The translations under genes and the position numbers were made by a program. Below are positions 23,011 through 30,928 of a stretch of 64,000 nucleotides of DNA, one piece after another (position 1 is the first letter of the stretch; every line of letters begins with the position of its first letter). The notes under the pieces are model-generated. The model was not told the DNA's origin. It saw only the letters and a program-made list of their open reading frames with translations, and made no database searches. The stretch spans positions 310,001-374,000 of the forward strand of contig NZ_CP072649.1 of the NCBI RefSeq assembly GCF_018304825.1, given 5' to 3'. The stretch is from Chloracidobacterium validum (GTDB lineage Bacteria; Acidobacteriota; Blastocatellia; Chloracidobacteriales; Chloracidobacteriaceae).

Positions 23011-23733
23011 ATGACCTTCTGTTTGGGTATCAAGACCGTTGCGGGGCTGGTGGCGGTGGCCGACACCCGGATCACTTCTGGCACGGAGTGCCGCACCTCA
23101 CGTAAGTTGACCGTCCACCGCGCTGCCGCGGCTCCGGTGTTTGTGATGACTTCCGGGCTGCGGTCGGCGCGCGACAAAGTGGTGACGTATTTCGACGAAT
23201 GGCTGCGCAGCGAAACGGTCATCCACCGGCGCTTGTATGAACTCGTCAACGCCTATGGCGAGCAGGTTCGGCGTGTGTTCCGCGAAGACCACGCCATGCT
23301 CGAACGCGACGGGCTGCGCTTCGATCTGTTTTCGATCATCGGCGGACGCCTCCCAGACGATGGTGAGCATCGGCTGTTTCTGGTGTATCCGCAGGCCAAC
23401 TGGGTCGAGATTGGCGAGTCCTCGCCCTATGCCATCATTGGCAATGCGTTTTACGGCAAGCCGATTCTCGACCGCGTGCTGGACTATGGATGCTCGCTCG
23501 ATGCGGCCCTCAAGGCCGCCCTGCTCGCCTTTGACTGTACCCTGACGAGCGCCAGCGATGTCAGTTACCCGCTCGATGTCGCTGTACTGCCGGCTGGCGG
23601 CGCCGAGTTTGTTGAGCATCGCTTTATGGAAGGCGATGTGACAGGCTACAGCCTGTGGTGGCGGACCAATCTGCGCCGTCTTATCGCCGACGCCCCCGGA
23701 AACTGGCTGGCTTCATTTGATTTGGAGTTCTAG
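23011..23733 (+). CDS. Anbu, proteasome-type protease
   Basis: 240 residues. The N-terminus MTFCLGIKTVAGLVAVADTR matches Anbu (ancestral beta subunit), an Ntn-hydrolase related to HslV and proteasome beta subunits. After removal of Met1, Thr2 would be the nucleophile; the aspartate in ADTR and the lysine in SRKLTV are at the positions expected for the active site. Anbu assembles into open rings in other bacteria; a physiological substrate is not established. ATG 23011 is chosen because it exposes the conserved Thr. It lies between the alpha-E gene and a gene for an Hpt protein that starts one base after the Anbu stop, a tight coupling. The ATP-grasp partner is on the other strand at 14.8-16.2 kb. 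Confidence 0.9.
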   Translation: MTFCLGIKTVAGLVAVADTRITSGTECRTSRKLTVHRAAAAPVFVMTSGLRSARDKVVTYFDEWLRSETVIHRRLYELVNAYGEQVRRVFREDHAMLERDGLRFDLFSIIGGRLPDDGEHRLFLVYPQANWVEIGESSPYAIIGNAFYGKPILDRVLDYGCSLDAALKAALLAFDCTLTSASDVSYPLDVAVLPAGGAEFVEHRFMEGDVTGYSLWWRTNLRRLIADAPGNWLASFDLEF

Positions 23734-23734
23734 C

Positions 23735-24079
23735 GTGAACTGTCTCGACCCTGAAACGATCGCCTCACTCAAGGCGCTGGATGATGGCGACGGCTTTTTT
23801 GCCGAAATTGTCAGCACGTTCCTCGGCAATGCTCGTCCTACCCTGAGCCAGCTCGCGTCCGCTCAGGCGGCCAACGATCTCCCTGCCCTGGAACGCCTGG
23901 CACATAAGCTGCGCGGCGCAGCCAGCACGGTCGGCGCACAGCGGCTCATGGCGTTGTGCAGTCGGCTGGAAACCGCCGCGCGCCAGGGAACGGTGGTGGA
24001 CGCGGCGGCTGACGTGGAGACTATCGAAACTGAGTTTCAACGAGTGGTTGCAGCACTCGAAGTTGAATTGCAAGCCTGA
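23735..24079 (+). CDS. Stand-alone Hpt (histidine phosphotransfer) protein
   Basis: About 114 residues, a single four-helix Hpt domain. LERLAHKLRGAASTVGAQRL places the phospho-accepting His at residue 57, followed by the usual glycine and the helix ending in CSRLETAA. Hpt proteins shuttle phosphate between receiver domains. GTG 23735 is one base after the Anbu stop codon, with GGAG eight bases or so upstream inside Anbu, so translation is probably coupled; an ATG at 23717 in the same frame lies inside the Anbu coding region. It could be an accessory to the hybrid kinase encoded about 2 kb upstream, whose own Hpt domain has a similar core (HRLRGSAAQLGARRL). Confidence 0.87.
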   Translation: MNCLDPETIASLKALDDGDGFFAEIVSTFLGNARPTLSQLASAQAANDLPALERLAHKLRGAASTVGAQRLMALCSRLETAARQGTVVDAAADVETIETEFQRVVAALEVELQA

Positions 24080-24105
24080 CCTCAATTAGCTCAAAGGAAC
24101 CTGTT

Positions 24106-24927
24106 ATGCCTCCCATTGTGGATGTCGGTCAAGTCTTGAAGGACCAAGTTGCGTTGGTCACGGGCGCAAGCTCAGGCATTGGCGCTTCCGTGGCGCGTGA
24201 ACTTGCCCGTGCCGGGGCAGCCGTGGCCGTGAACTACGCCGGAAACCCGGCCGGTGCCCAAACCGTCGCCGACGCCATCACGGCTGCCGGCGGACGTGCC
24301 ATCATCGTCAAGGCTGATGTGAGCGTTGAAGCTGACGTCACCGCTATGTTCGCCGCCGTCATCGAAGCCTTTGGGCGACTCGATATTTTGGTCAGTAACG
24401 CCGGCCTCCAGCGCGACGCAGCGTTTGTGGACATGACCCTGGAGGAATGGGATCGCGTCATGGCCGTCAACTTGACCGGCCAGTTCCTGTGCGCCCGCGC
24501 GGCTGTGCGGCAGTTCCTTGCCCAGGCGCCACGCCCGGAGGTTTCGGCAGCGCTCGGCAAAATTATCTGCATGTCGAGCGTTCACGATGTGATTCCGTGG
24601 GCCGGGCACGTCAACTACGCGGCCTCGAAGGGCGGTGTCTCCCTGCTGATGAAGTCGTTGGCGCAGGAGATTGCCGAGAAGAAAATCCGCGTCAATGCCG
24701 TTTCCCCGGGCGCGATTCGGACGCCCATCAACCGCGCCGCCTGGGAAACCCCAGAGGCTGAGGCTGCCCTCCTGAAGCTGATCCCTTACGGGCGCGTGGG
24801 CGACCCCGAAGACATTGGCCGGGCGGTGGTGTGGTTGGCCTCGGACGCCTCGGATTACATTACCGGAACCACACTCTATGTGGATGGTGGCATGACACTG
24901 TATCCAGAGTTTCGGGAAGGCGGTTGA
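24106..24927 (+). CDS. SDR-family glucose 1-dehydrogenase-like oxidoreductase
   Basis: 273-residue classical short-chain dehydrogenase. ALVTGASSGIGASVARELA binds NAD(P); LDILVSNAGLQRD carries the NAG motif; the catalytic residues are the serine in MSSVHD and YAASK. The C-terminal YVDGGMTLYPEF is typical of the glucose 1-dehydrogenase subgroup (enzymes of Bacillus type), which oxidise beta-D-glucose to gluconolactone. Substrate is predicted from subgroup resemblance only. AAAGGA about ten bases upstream supports ATG 24106. The stop codon overlaps the bluB start by one base, so the two are co-translated, but a shared pathway is not evident. Confidence 0.83.
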   Translation: MPPIVDVGQVLKDQVALVTGASSGIGASVARELARAGAAVAVNYAGNPAGAQTVADAITAAGGRAIIVKADVSVEADVTAMFAAVIEAFGRLDILVSNAGLQRDAAFVDMTLEEWDRVMAVNLTGQFLCARAAVRQFLAQAPRPEVSAALGKIICMSSVHDVIPWAGHVNYAASKGGVSLLMKSLAQEIAEKKIRVNAVSPGAIRTPINRAAWETPEAEAALLKLIPYGRVGDPEDIGRAVVWLASDASDYITGTTLYVDGGMTLYPEFREGG

Positions 24928-25610
24928 TGGAAGCTGCGGAGTGGGCATTCTCGGACGCCGAGCGCGCCGCCGTGTATCGGGCCATTCACACCCGGCGGGA
25001 CATCCGTTCGACCTTTCTCCCGACGCCCGTGCCGGATGGCCTGGTGTGGCGGTTGTTGGGGGCCGCCGCCGCGGCGCCCTCGGTAGGCTTCATGCAGCCG
25101 ACCGAAATCATCGTCATCCGCGATGTTGCCGTCCGCCGTCGCCTCCAGGCGCACTTTGAAAGCGTCAACCGGGCGGCGGCGGAAGTCTATGCGGATGAGG
25201 CCCGTGCTACCTACGATGCCCTCAAGCTGGCGGCCATTCTCGAAACGCCCCTCAACCTGTGTTTCACCTGCGATACGACGACCGCGCGCGGGCGCGGTTT
25301 AGGCCGCCAAACCATGCCCGAAACGGCGGTGTTCTCGACGGTGTGCGCCGTCCAAAATGTCTGGCTGGCGGCGCGGGCTGAAAACGTGGGTGTCGGTTGG
25401 GTGAGCATTCTCGAACCCGAAGCCGTCAAGTCGGAGTTGGCCATTCCAGCGCACCTGACGCTCGTGGCCTATCTCTGTGTTGGCTACGTGAGCGACTTTC
25501 CCAATCAACCGGAGCTTGAAACGAAGGGCTGGGAGGCTGCCCGCGCGCTCACCGATATGGCTTACCTTGATCGCTATGGGGAACGCCTGCCCGCGCTCCC
25601 CAACGAGTGA
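24927..25610 (+). CDS. bluB: 5,6-dimethylbenzimidazole synthase BluB
   Basis: 227-residue nitroreductase-fold flavoprotein. It uses reduced FMN and oxygen to break down flavin and form dimethylbenzimidazole, the lower ligand of vitamin B12. IHTRRDIRSTFLPTPVPDGL, GAAAAAPSVGFMQPTEIIVI (family GxxxAPSVGxxQPW-like segment), ARGRGLGRQTMPETAVFSTV and GWVSILEP are characteristic. ATG 24927 overlaps the SDR stop (TGATG) and gives the family length; the longer open frame upstream is antisense-like filler. No cobalamin pathway or riboswitch is visible nearby, so it may serve B12 remodelling and not full synthesis. Confidence 0.9.
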   Translation: MEAAEWAFSDAERAAVYRAIHTRRDIRSTFLPTPVPDGLVWRLLGAAAAAPSVGFMQPTEIIVIRDVAVRRRLQAHFESVNRAAAEVYADEARATYDALKLAAILETPLNLCFTCDTTTARGRGLGRQTMPETAVFSTVCAVQNVWLAARAENVGVGWVSILEPEAVKSELAIPAHLTLVAYLCVGYVSDFPNQPELETKGWEAARALTDMAYLDRYGERLPALPNE

Positions 25611-25635
25611 CTGAATCAGAGGCCAAAAAGCAACG

Positions 25636-28600
25636 ATGAACCTAAAAAAACCGATTTCCACGCTGATGCCGATCCGTTCCCTCGGTTTTCTGGGATGGCT
25701 CACGCTCGTCTGTCTAATTCTGTCGATCGCGTCTGTCGCGCCGGCCCAACAACCCGCCACCAAGTCGGTTGCTGAAGCTAAGCCTGCCGGCTACGCTTCG
25801 CTGAAGTATCGTCAAATCGGCCCTTTTCGCGGTGGGCGCGTCGGAGCCGTCACCGGGGTCGTCGGACAACCAAATCTCTACTACTTCGGGGCAACCGGCG
25901 GTGGGGTGTGGAAGTCCACGGACGGCGGCGTGAATTGGCAGCCGTTGGGTGATGGGACGTTTCGCGCTGGCTCGGTCGGCGCGCTTGCCGTGGCGCCGAG
26001 CGACCCAAACGTGATCTATGTTGGGATGGGCGAGCACACCTGGCGCGGCAACATGTCGCATGGTGATGGCGTGTATAAATCAACCGATGCCGGTCGCACT
26101 TGGCGGCGCGTTGGGTTGGGAGCAACGCGCCATATTGCGCGCATTCGGGTGCATCCGTCCAATCCCGAGGTGGTGTACGTTGCCGCCATGGGCCACGGTT
26201 TTGGTCCGAATGAAGAACGCGGCGTCTATCGCTCGACCGACGGCGGCAAAACCTGGCAGCGGATATTGTTTGTGAGCGCCAAGGCGGGTTGCGCCGACCT
26301 GGCCATGGACCCGACCAACCCACGGATTCTGTACGCCGGGATGTGGGAAGCTCAACGCGGTCCGTACTTTTTCACCAGCGGCGGCCCCGGGAGCGGCCTT
26401 TGGAAGAGCGTGGACGGCGGCGACACCTGGCAGGACCTGACGCGCAAGCCGGGCCTGCCCAAGGGGACGCTGGGCAAAATCTGTGTCACCGTCTCCCCGG
26501 TCAATTCTGATCGGCTCTGGGCGAGTGTCGAAGCCGACGAAGGCGGTATCTTCCGCAGCGACGACGGCGGCAACACCTGGACGCGCACCACTGGCGACCG
26601 CAACCTGCGCCAGCGGGCCTGGTATTTCTCACGTGTCCAAGCCGATCCCAAGGACGCCAATGTGGTTTATGCACTCAACGTCCAGTGGCATCGTTCGAGC
26701 GATGGCGGCCGGACGTTTACCCCGATGCCGACCACCCATGCCGACCATCACGATCTCTGGATTGCGCCAGACGACCCGCAGCGGATGATTCTCGGCAACG
26801 ATGGCGGCGCCTCGGTTTCCACCGACGGCGGCCGCTCGTGGACGGAACAGGACCAGCCAACAGCACAGTTCTACCGCGTGGCACTCGATAATCAGTTTCC
26901 GTTCTTCATCTACGGCGCACAGCAGGACAACACCACCGTTGCCATTGCCAGCCGGACGATGCGCGGTTTTGGGATTGGAGTGCGCGATTGGAGTGAGGTC
27001 GGCGGCGGCGAGTCGGGCTGGATTGCGCCGCATCCGACCAATCCCGATATTGTGCTGGCCGGCAGCTACGGTGGACTCCTGACGCACTACGACCGGCGGA
27101 CCGGGCAGACGCGGGATGTCACCGTGTACCCGGAAAACCCGATGGGCGCCGGGGCGGAAAGCATGAAGTACCGTTTTCAGTGGAACTTTCCCATTCTGTT
27201 TTCGCCACATCCACCCCATGCCCTGTACGCGGCCGGAAACCGGCTCTTTCGGAGCGACGATGAGGGAGCAAGCTGGCGGCCGATTTCACCAGACCTCACG
27301 CGCAATGATCCGGCGAAACTCGGACCCTCCGGCGGTCCGATTACGAAGGACAACACCAGCGTAGAGTACTACTGCACGATTTTCGCCCTGGCGGAATCGC
27401 CCAAAGCCGCCGGTGTCCTCTGGGCCGGAACCGACGATGGACTGGTTCACCTCTCCCGCGATGGTGGCGCGACCTGGGAAAACGTCACGCCGAAGGGCCT
27501 TCCGGAATGGATTCAGATCAACGCCATTGAAGCCTCGCCGCATGAGCCGGGCGCGGCCTATCTGGCCGCCACGATGTACAAGCACGATGACTTCGCGCCT
27601 TATCTCTACAAGACAACTGACTACGGCAAGACCTGGACAAACATTGTCAACGGCATTGCGCCCGATGCCTTCACGCGCGTCATCCGGGAAGACCCACGGC
27701 GGCGCGGACTGCTTTATGCCGGGACGGAGACCGGCATGTATGTCTCCTTCGATGATGGAGCGAACTGGCGTTCCTTGCAGCTCAATCTGCCAGCCGTGCC
27801 GATTACCGACCTGGCCGTTCATCCGCGCGACAACGTGTTGGTCGTCGCCACCCAGGGGCGGTCGTTTTGGGCGCTGGACGACCTGGCTGTGCTCCAGCAG
27901 TATGCCGAGCGTCCGTCAACTGGTGAAGTGCGGCTCTATGCACCGGAAACGGCCCTCCGTCTCCGTGGCTTTGGCGGATTCACCCCACCGCCTACCGCGA
28001 CGGTTGGCACCAATCCACCGGTTGGCGTTTCGGTCTTTTTCGAGCTGCCGGAGAAGCCCTTCAAGCGCGTGACACTGACCTTCGAGGATGCCGACGGAAA
28101 GCCCTTGCGGACGTTCACGGGCAAGCCAAAGGATGAGCCGGAAGCGGCTCTACCGGCGGAGCGGGGAGAAGCGTCACCGGATACGTTTACCTACGAACCT
28201 GGACTCAACCGCTTTGTGTGGGACATGCGGCTGCCGGGCGCAACGCGCGTGCCGGGGATGGTCCTCTGGGCCGGTGACCTGCGCGGCCCGCGTGTCCTAC
28301 CCGGCCGTTACCGCGTCACCCTCAAGGTGGATGATGTCGTCCAGACCCAGGGGTTTGAGATTCGGACTGATCCGCGTCTGTCCGCCACGCCGGACGACCT
28401 CAAGGCGCAGTTCGAGTTGCTGGTTGCCATCCGGGACAAAGTTTCAGAAACGCACCAGGCGATTTTGAGTATCCGAGACGCTCGCCGGCAGATTGAGGAT
28501 GTCGAAGCCCGACTGCGTGGGCGTGACGATGCCAAGTCGTTGCTCGACCTGGCCAAGTCGCTCAAGGAAAAGCTCACGGCAATTGAAGAGACCTTGGTGC

Positions 28601-28860
28601 AAACCAAGATTCAGAGTGGCCAGGACCCACTGAATTATCCGATTCGGCTCAACAACAAGCTGGCTGCGCTGACCGGCGTGGTGGATAGCGCCGATGCCGC
28701 GCCAACGGCCCAGGCGCGCGAAGTCTTTGCCGACTTGAGCGCGAAGATTGATGTCGAGCTGCAAAAGCTGCGCGACGTGCTGACCCGTGATCTAGGTGAC
28801 TTCAATGCGAAGTTTCAGTCGTTGGGACTGCCGCGCATCACACCGCGCACCGGAGGATAG
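25636..28860 (+). CDS. Exported Asp-box (BNR/VPS10-like) repeat protein
   Basis: 1074 residues with a signal peptide (LGWLTLVCLILSIASVAPAQQ) and then a large beta-propeller array. At least eleven Asp-box hairpins of the form S-x-D-x-G-x-x-W are readable (STDGGVNW, STDAGRTW, STDGGKTW, SVDGGDTW, SDDGGNTW, SSDGGRTF, STDGGRSW, SDDEGASW, SRDGGATW, TTDYGKTW, SFDDGANW), as in sortilin-type and sialidase-like proteins. No sialidase RIP/catalytic arginine set is evident. After about residue 780 comes a beta-sandwich-like part and a C-terminal helical, coiled-coil-like tail. Such large exported proteins are common in Acidobacteriota and Bacteroidota; the role, possibly in protein turnover or glycan binding, is unknown. 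Confidence 0.83.
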   Translation: MNLKKPISTLMPIRSLGFLGWLTLVCLILSIASVAPAQQPATKSVAEAKPAGYASLKYRQIGPFRGGRVGAVTGVVGQPNLYYFGATGGGVWKSTDGGVNWQPLGDGTFRAGSVGALAVAPSDPNVIYVGMGEHTWRGNMSHGDGVYKSTDAGRTWRRVGLGATRHIARIRVHPSNPEVVYVAAMGHGFGPNEERGVYRSTDGGKTWQRILFVSAKAGCADLAMDPTNPRILYAGMWEAQRGPYFFTSGGPGSGLWKSVDGGDTWQDLTRKPGLPKGTLGKICVTVSPVNSDRLWASVEADEGGIFRSDDGGNTWTRTTGDRNLRQRAWYFSRVQADPKDANVVYALNVQWHRSSDGGRTFTPMPTTHADHHDLWIAPDDPQRMILGNDGGASVSTDGGRSWTEQDQPTAQFYRVALDNQFPFFIYGAQQDNTTVAIASRTMRGFGIGVRDWSEVGGGESGWIAPHPTNPDIVLAGSYGGLLTHYDRRTGQTRDVTVYPENPMGAGAESMKYRFQWNFPILFSPHPPHALYAAGNRLFRSDDEGASWRPISPDLTRNDPAKLGPSGGPITKDNTSVEYYCTIFALAESPKAAGVLWAGTDDGLVHLSRDGGATWENVTPKGLPEWIQINAIEASPHEPGAAYLAATMYKHDDFAPYLYKTTDYGKTWTNIVNGIAPDAFTRVIREDPRRRGLLYAGTETGMYVSFDDGANWRSLQLNLPAVPITDLAVHPRDNVLVVATQGRSFWALDDLAVLQQYAERPSTGEVRLYAPETALRLRGFGGFTPPPTATVGTNPPVGVSVFFELPEKPFKRVTLTFEDADGKPLRTFTGKPKDEPEAALPAERGEASPDTFTYEPGLNRFVWDMRLPGATRVPGMVLWAGDLRGPRVLPGRYRVTLKVDDVVQTQGFEIRTDPRLSATPDDLKAQFELLVAIRDKVSETHQAILSIRDARRQIEDVEARLRGRDDAKSLLDLAKSLKEKLTAIEETLVQTKIQSGQDPLNYPIRLNNKLAALTGVVDSADAAPTAQAREVFADLSAKIDVELQKLRDVLTRDLGDFNAKFQSLGLPRITPRTGG

Positions 28861-28985
28861 GGTGGTTTGAAGTCGCGCCGGTTGGTGGCGGGCCGGCAAG
28901 CCAGTGAACTTGTCCATGGGGGGGCAGACAGTCCGGGCATTTCCAACTCAGGAAAACAGAATCAGTGCTACCGATCGTTTTCAGG

Positions 28986-29014
28986 TTGCAGTCGCCAACG
29001 ACTTGGCCTATATA
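28986..29014 (+). promoter_or_regulatory. Putative sigma-70 promoter of rpmB
   Basis: TTGCAG (28986-28991) and TATATA (29009-29014) are 17 bases apart, about 40 bases before the rpmB start. The rest of the 195-base gap after the Asp-box gene shows no gene. Confidence 0.5.
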
Positions 29015-29055
29015 TGACGGCTTTTGAGCTTGTGCTGGAAAAGAGGTGAGATGCC

Positions 29056-29292
29056 ATGGCCAAGGTTTGTCAAGTTACGGGGAAGCGCCCAATGTCGGGC
29101 AACAACGTGTCCCACGCAAACAACCGCACGAAGCGTCGCTTCCTCCCCAACCTGCAACGGCAGCGGTTTTGGGTGCCAAGCGAAAACCGGTGGGTTCGGT
29201 TGCGCTTGTCGGCGCGGGCCATCAAAACCATCAATCGCTATGGGATTGAGCACGTTTTGAAGCAGATGCGCGCCGAAGGGAAGAAAGTCTAG
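29056..29292 (+). CDS. rpmB: 50S ribosomal protein L28
   Basis: 78 residues. [34 protein letters not shown] followed by [23 protein letters not shown] is a complete L28, a basic protein of the large ribosomal subunit that binds 23S rRNA. There are no zinc-binding cysteine pairs: this is the C-minus form, with a single Cys. GAGGTGAG lies about eight bases upstream of ATG 29056. It stands alone, not joined to rpmG as in many bacteria. Confidence 0.97.
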   Translation: MAKVCQVTGKRPMSGNNVSHANNRTKRRFLPNLQRQRFWVPSENRWVRLRLSARAIKTINRYGIEHVLKQMRAEGKKV

Positions 29293-29341
29293 CCCAAGTG
29301 GAGCGCCCGGCTCGCGGAGAACCCAGCGGCCGGGACACCGC

Positions 29342-29379
29342 CTCTTTGCTGTGGCTAGCCCTTTTTGCCGTGGCTAGCT
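29342..29379. repeat. Imperfect 19-bp tandem duplication downstream of rpmB
   Basis: CTCTTTGCTGTGGCTAGCC (29342-29360) is followed directly by CTTTTTGCCGTGGCTAGCT (29361-29379), 16 of 19 identical, in the convergent gap between rpmB and the coiled-coil gene. Confidence 0.8.
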
Positions 29380-29445
29380 TTTGCGATTGCCAGAGCAGTG
29401 CCGACCTCCCAGCGTCACCGCCGTCAGGCCTGGGATACGACTTGC

Positions 29446-30126
29446 CTAACGAACGCTTGGGTCAACCATCACGGCCGATGGATCAGACGGTCCTTTCACC
29501 GGTGGCACTTCCGAAAGAACGGAATCCACATCGGCGTCATTGAAGTCCAGTTCGCCGACGAACGGACGCAGCAAGTCCGACAACCGCTGCCGTTCAGCAT
29601 TGAGCCGGGCTTCAAACTCACGCGCTTGCTGCTCCGCCTCCTGCGCCTCTTGCATGAGGCGTTCCTTTTCTTCTTCCTGTCGCCGAATAAACTCCAGCCG
29701 CTCGGCTTCCATTTCTTTGAAGCGGTCGGCGTTGCGGCGTTCGAGGCTATCAGCCCGATTGAGTAAGGTGCCGTGGTAGGCGTCGAGTGCCTTGACCTTG
29801 CGCGCAGCGTCTCCCTTTGGCTCTTCAATTGTGTGCCCTTCGCGGTCGAGCGCGAACTTGAGGGCAATGACGCGCGTCTCTGGGGGTGCGTTGGCGATGA
29901 TTGGGTTGGCAATCATTTTTTCCAGTTCATCTACCCCGCAGGGCGAAACCGGCAAGCGCGCGCTCTGATAAATAGACTCAAAGCTCCGCAGGTGAGGGGC
30001 GCTTTCTTCTCGTGGTTGGGGTGGCTCGATAGGGCGCTCGTCCTGGGGACGACGCTCACGTTCTTCACGGCTGTTTTCAGGTTTCGAGCCAAAGAATCGA
30101 CCGAGCATGCCTGTTCCGTTACTCAT
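29446..30126 (-). CDS. Coiled-coil hypothetical protein
   Basis: 226 residues, cytosolic, no family recognised. The N-terminus is short and glycine-rich (MSNGTGMLGRFFGSK), then a disordered Glu/Arg/Pro-rich stretch to about residue 45. The middle contains a small predicted globular part (VDELEKMIANPIIANAPPE, then RVIALKFALDREGHTIEE). From about residue 120 to 195 a long helix with EEEKERLMQEAQEAEQQARE suggests a coiled coil. The tail is acidic. No signal peptide or membrane segment. The composition resembles structural or scaffold proteins; nothing more can be said from neighbours, which are rpmB (convergent) and a small membrane protein (divergent). Confidence 0.65.
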   Translation of the reverse strand: MSNGTGMLGRFFGSKPENSREERERRPQDERPIEPPQPREESAPHLRSFESIYQSARLPVSPCGVDELEKMIANPIIANAPPETRVIALKFALDREGHTIEEPKGDAARKVKALDAYHGTLLNRADSLERRNADRFKEMEAERLEFIRRQEEEKERLMQEAQEAEQQAREFEARLNAERQRLSDLLRPFVGELDFNDADVDSVLSEVPPVKGPSDPSAVMVDPSVR

Positions 30127-30136
30127 AGTGCCTCAT

Positions 30137-30159
30137 TGCGCCAAGGGGTTCTTGGCGCA
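30137..30159. promoter_or_regulatory. Perfect 9-bp inverted repeat upstream of the coiled-coil gene
   Basis: TGCGCCAAG and CTTGGCGCA pair perfectly around a five-base loop, 11 bases before the minus-strand start at 30126. There is no T-run, so an operator or 5'-leader hairpin is more likely than a terminator. Confidence 0.5.
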
Positions 30160-30268
30160 CCCAACGGTTAGGTTTCGGGAGTACTCACATATTCTGGTTG
30201 AAAGCTGGATGTGGCACAAGTCGCCCGTGGGTGATGCTCCCCACGCCGTACGCTGTATCACGCTTCAA

Positions 30269-30290
30269 ATTATGCGCAAGCTCGCATAAT
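30269..30290. promoter_or_regulatory. Perfect 8-bp inverted repeat upstream of the four-span membrane gene
   Basis: ATTATGCG, six bases, then CGCATAAT. It lies about 50 bases before the ATG at 30342 and is AT-rich relative to its surroundings, as for a dimeric repressor site. Confidence 0.45.
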
Positions 30291-30341
30291 GGGCGCAACC
30301 CCACGTCGTCTGTATCCACTCGATTCGGTAGGTTCAACACG

Positions 30342-30884
30342 ATGAAGTCATCTGGCATGGCCGTCAAGCTTGGCGATGTGATTGCGCGGTTCTCGGTTTT
30401 CACCGGGTTTTGGGCGATTGCCTATTTTTTCATGTGCCTGACGGCCTTTGCCGTCGCCCGTCCCCAGTGGACGTTCACCGTTGACGTCGGGTCCGTGCTG
30501 GTCTGGTTTGGCATCTATTTGGGCATCTCCCTGACACTTGGCAACCTCATCGGGGTGGTTTCAAATCTGATTCGTCCCCACACCGGCACGCTGACCCACG
30601 GCGACTTTGATGGGCGCTTTGCCGGCAACTGGTTGCAGGTCATCCAGTTTTGCTTTGGCACGCTCGTTTCTGGCGTGGTTTTCCTGGCCCTGGCCAAGCT
30701 CACGGCCAACCTCGCGCAGCGCTGGTTTGCTGTCCAGCTCGACATCGTGAACGGAACGTCATTTGCCCTGGCGGCATTGACCGTTGCCGTGGAGAGCACG
30801 GCGACGACGCTGCTGGTGCTGGGCATTATTTTTTATGTCAAAGGTCAACTCGAAGCCAACATTGCCCTGCGCCAGACCAGCTAG
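30342..30884 (+). CDS. Four-span membrane protein of unknown function
   Basis: 180 residues with four hydrophobic segments: about 19-40 (FWAIAYFFMCLTAFAVA), 50-75 (VLVWFGIYLGISLTLGNLIGVV), 100-125 and 145-168. A soluble loop RPHTGTLTHGDFDGRFAGNW separates spans two and three. No transporter or enzyme motif is recognised. ATG 30342 is selected because upstream in-frame codons translate to a composition unlike a membrane protein; ATG 30357 is possible. The gene lies behind two inverted repeats and converges on the TonB-dependent receptor gene, whose stop is 44 bases away. Confidence 0.6.
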   Translation: MKSSGMAVKLGDVIARFSVFTGFWAIAYFFMCLTAFAVARPQWTFTVDVGSVLVWFGIYLGISLTLGNLIGVVSNLIRPHTGTLTHGDFDGRFAGNWLQVIQFCFGTLVSGVVFLALAKLTANLAQRWFAVQLDIVNGTSFALAALTVAVESTATTLLVLGIIFYVKGQLEANIALRQTS

Positions 30885-30928
30885 GAACGGGCGCAGGGTC
30901 GTCCGGACACTGGACTGTGGACCGGGGC

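Noticed and set aside
28867-29049. 60-codon open frame between the Asp-box gene and rpmB
   Set aside because: It covers the rpmB promoter and has no family likeness or good start.
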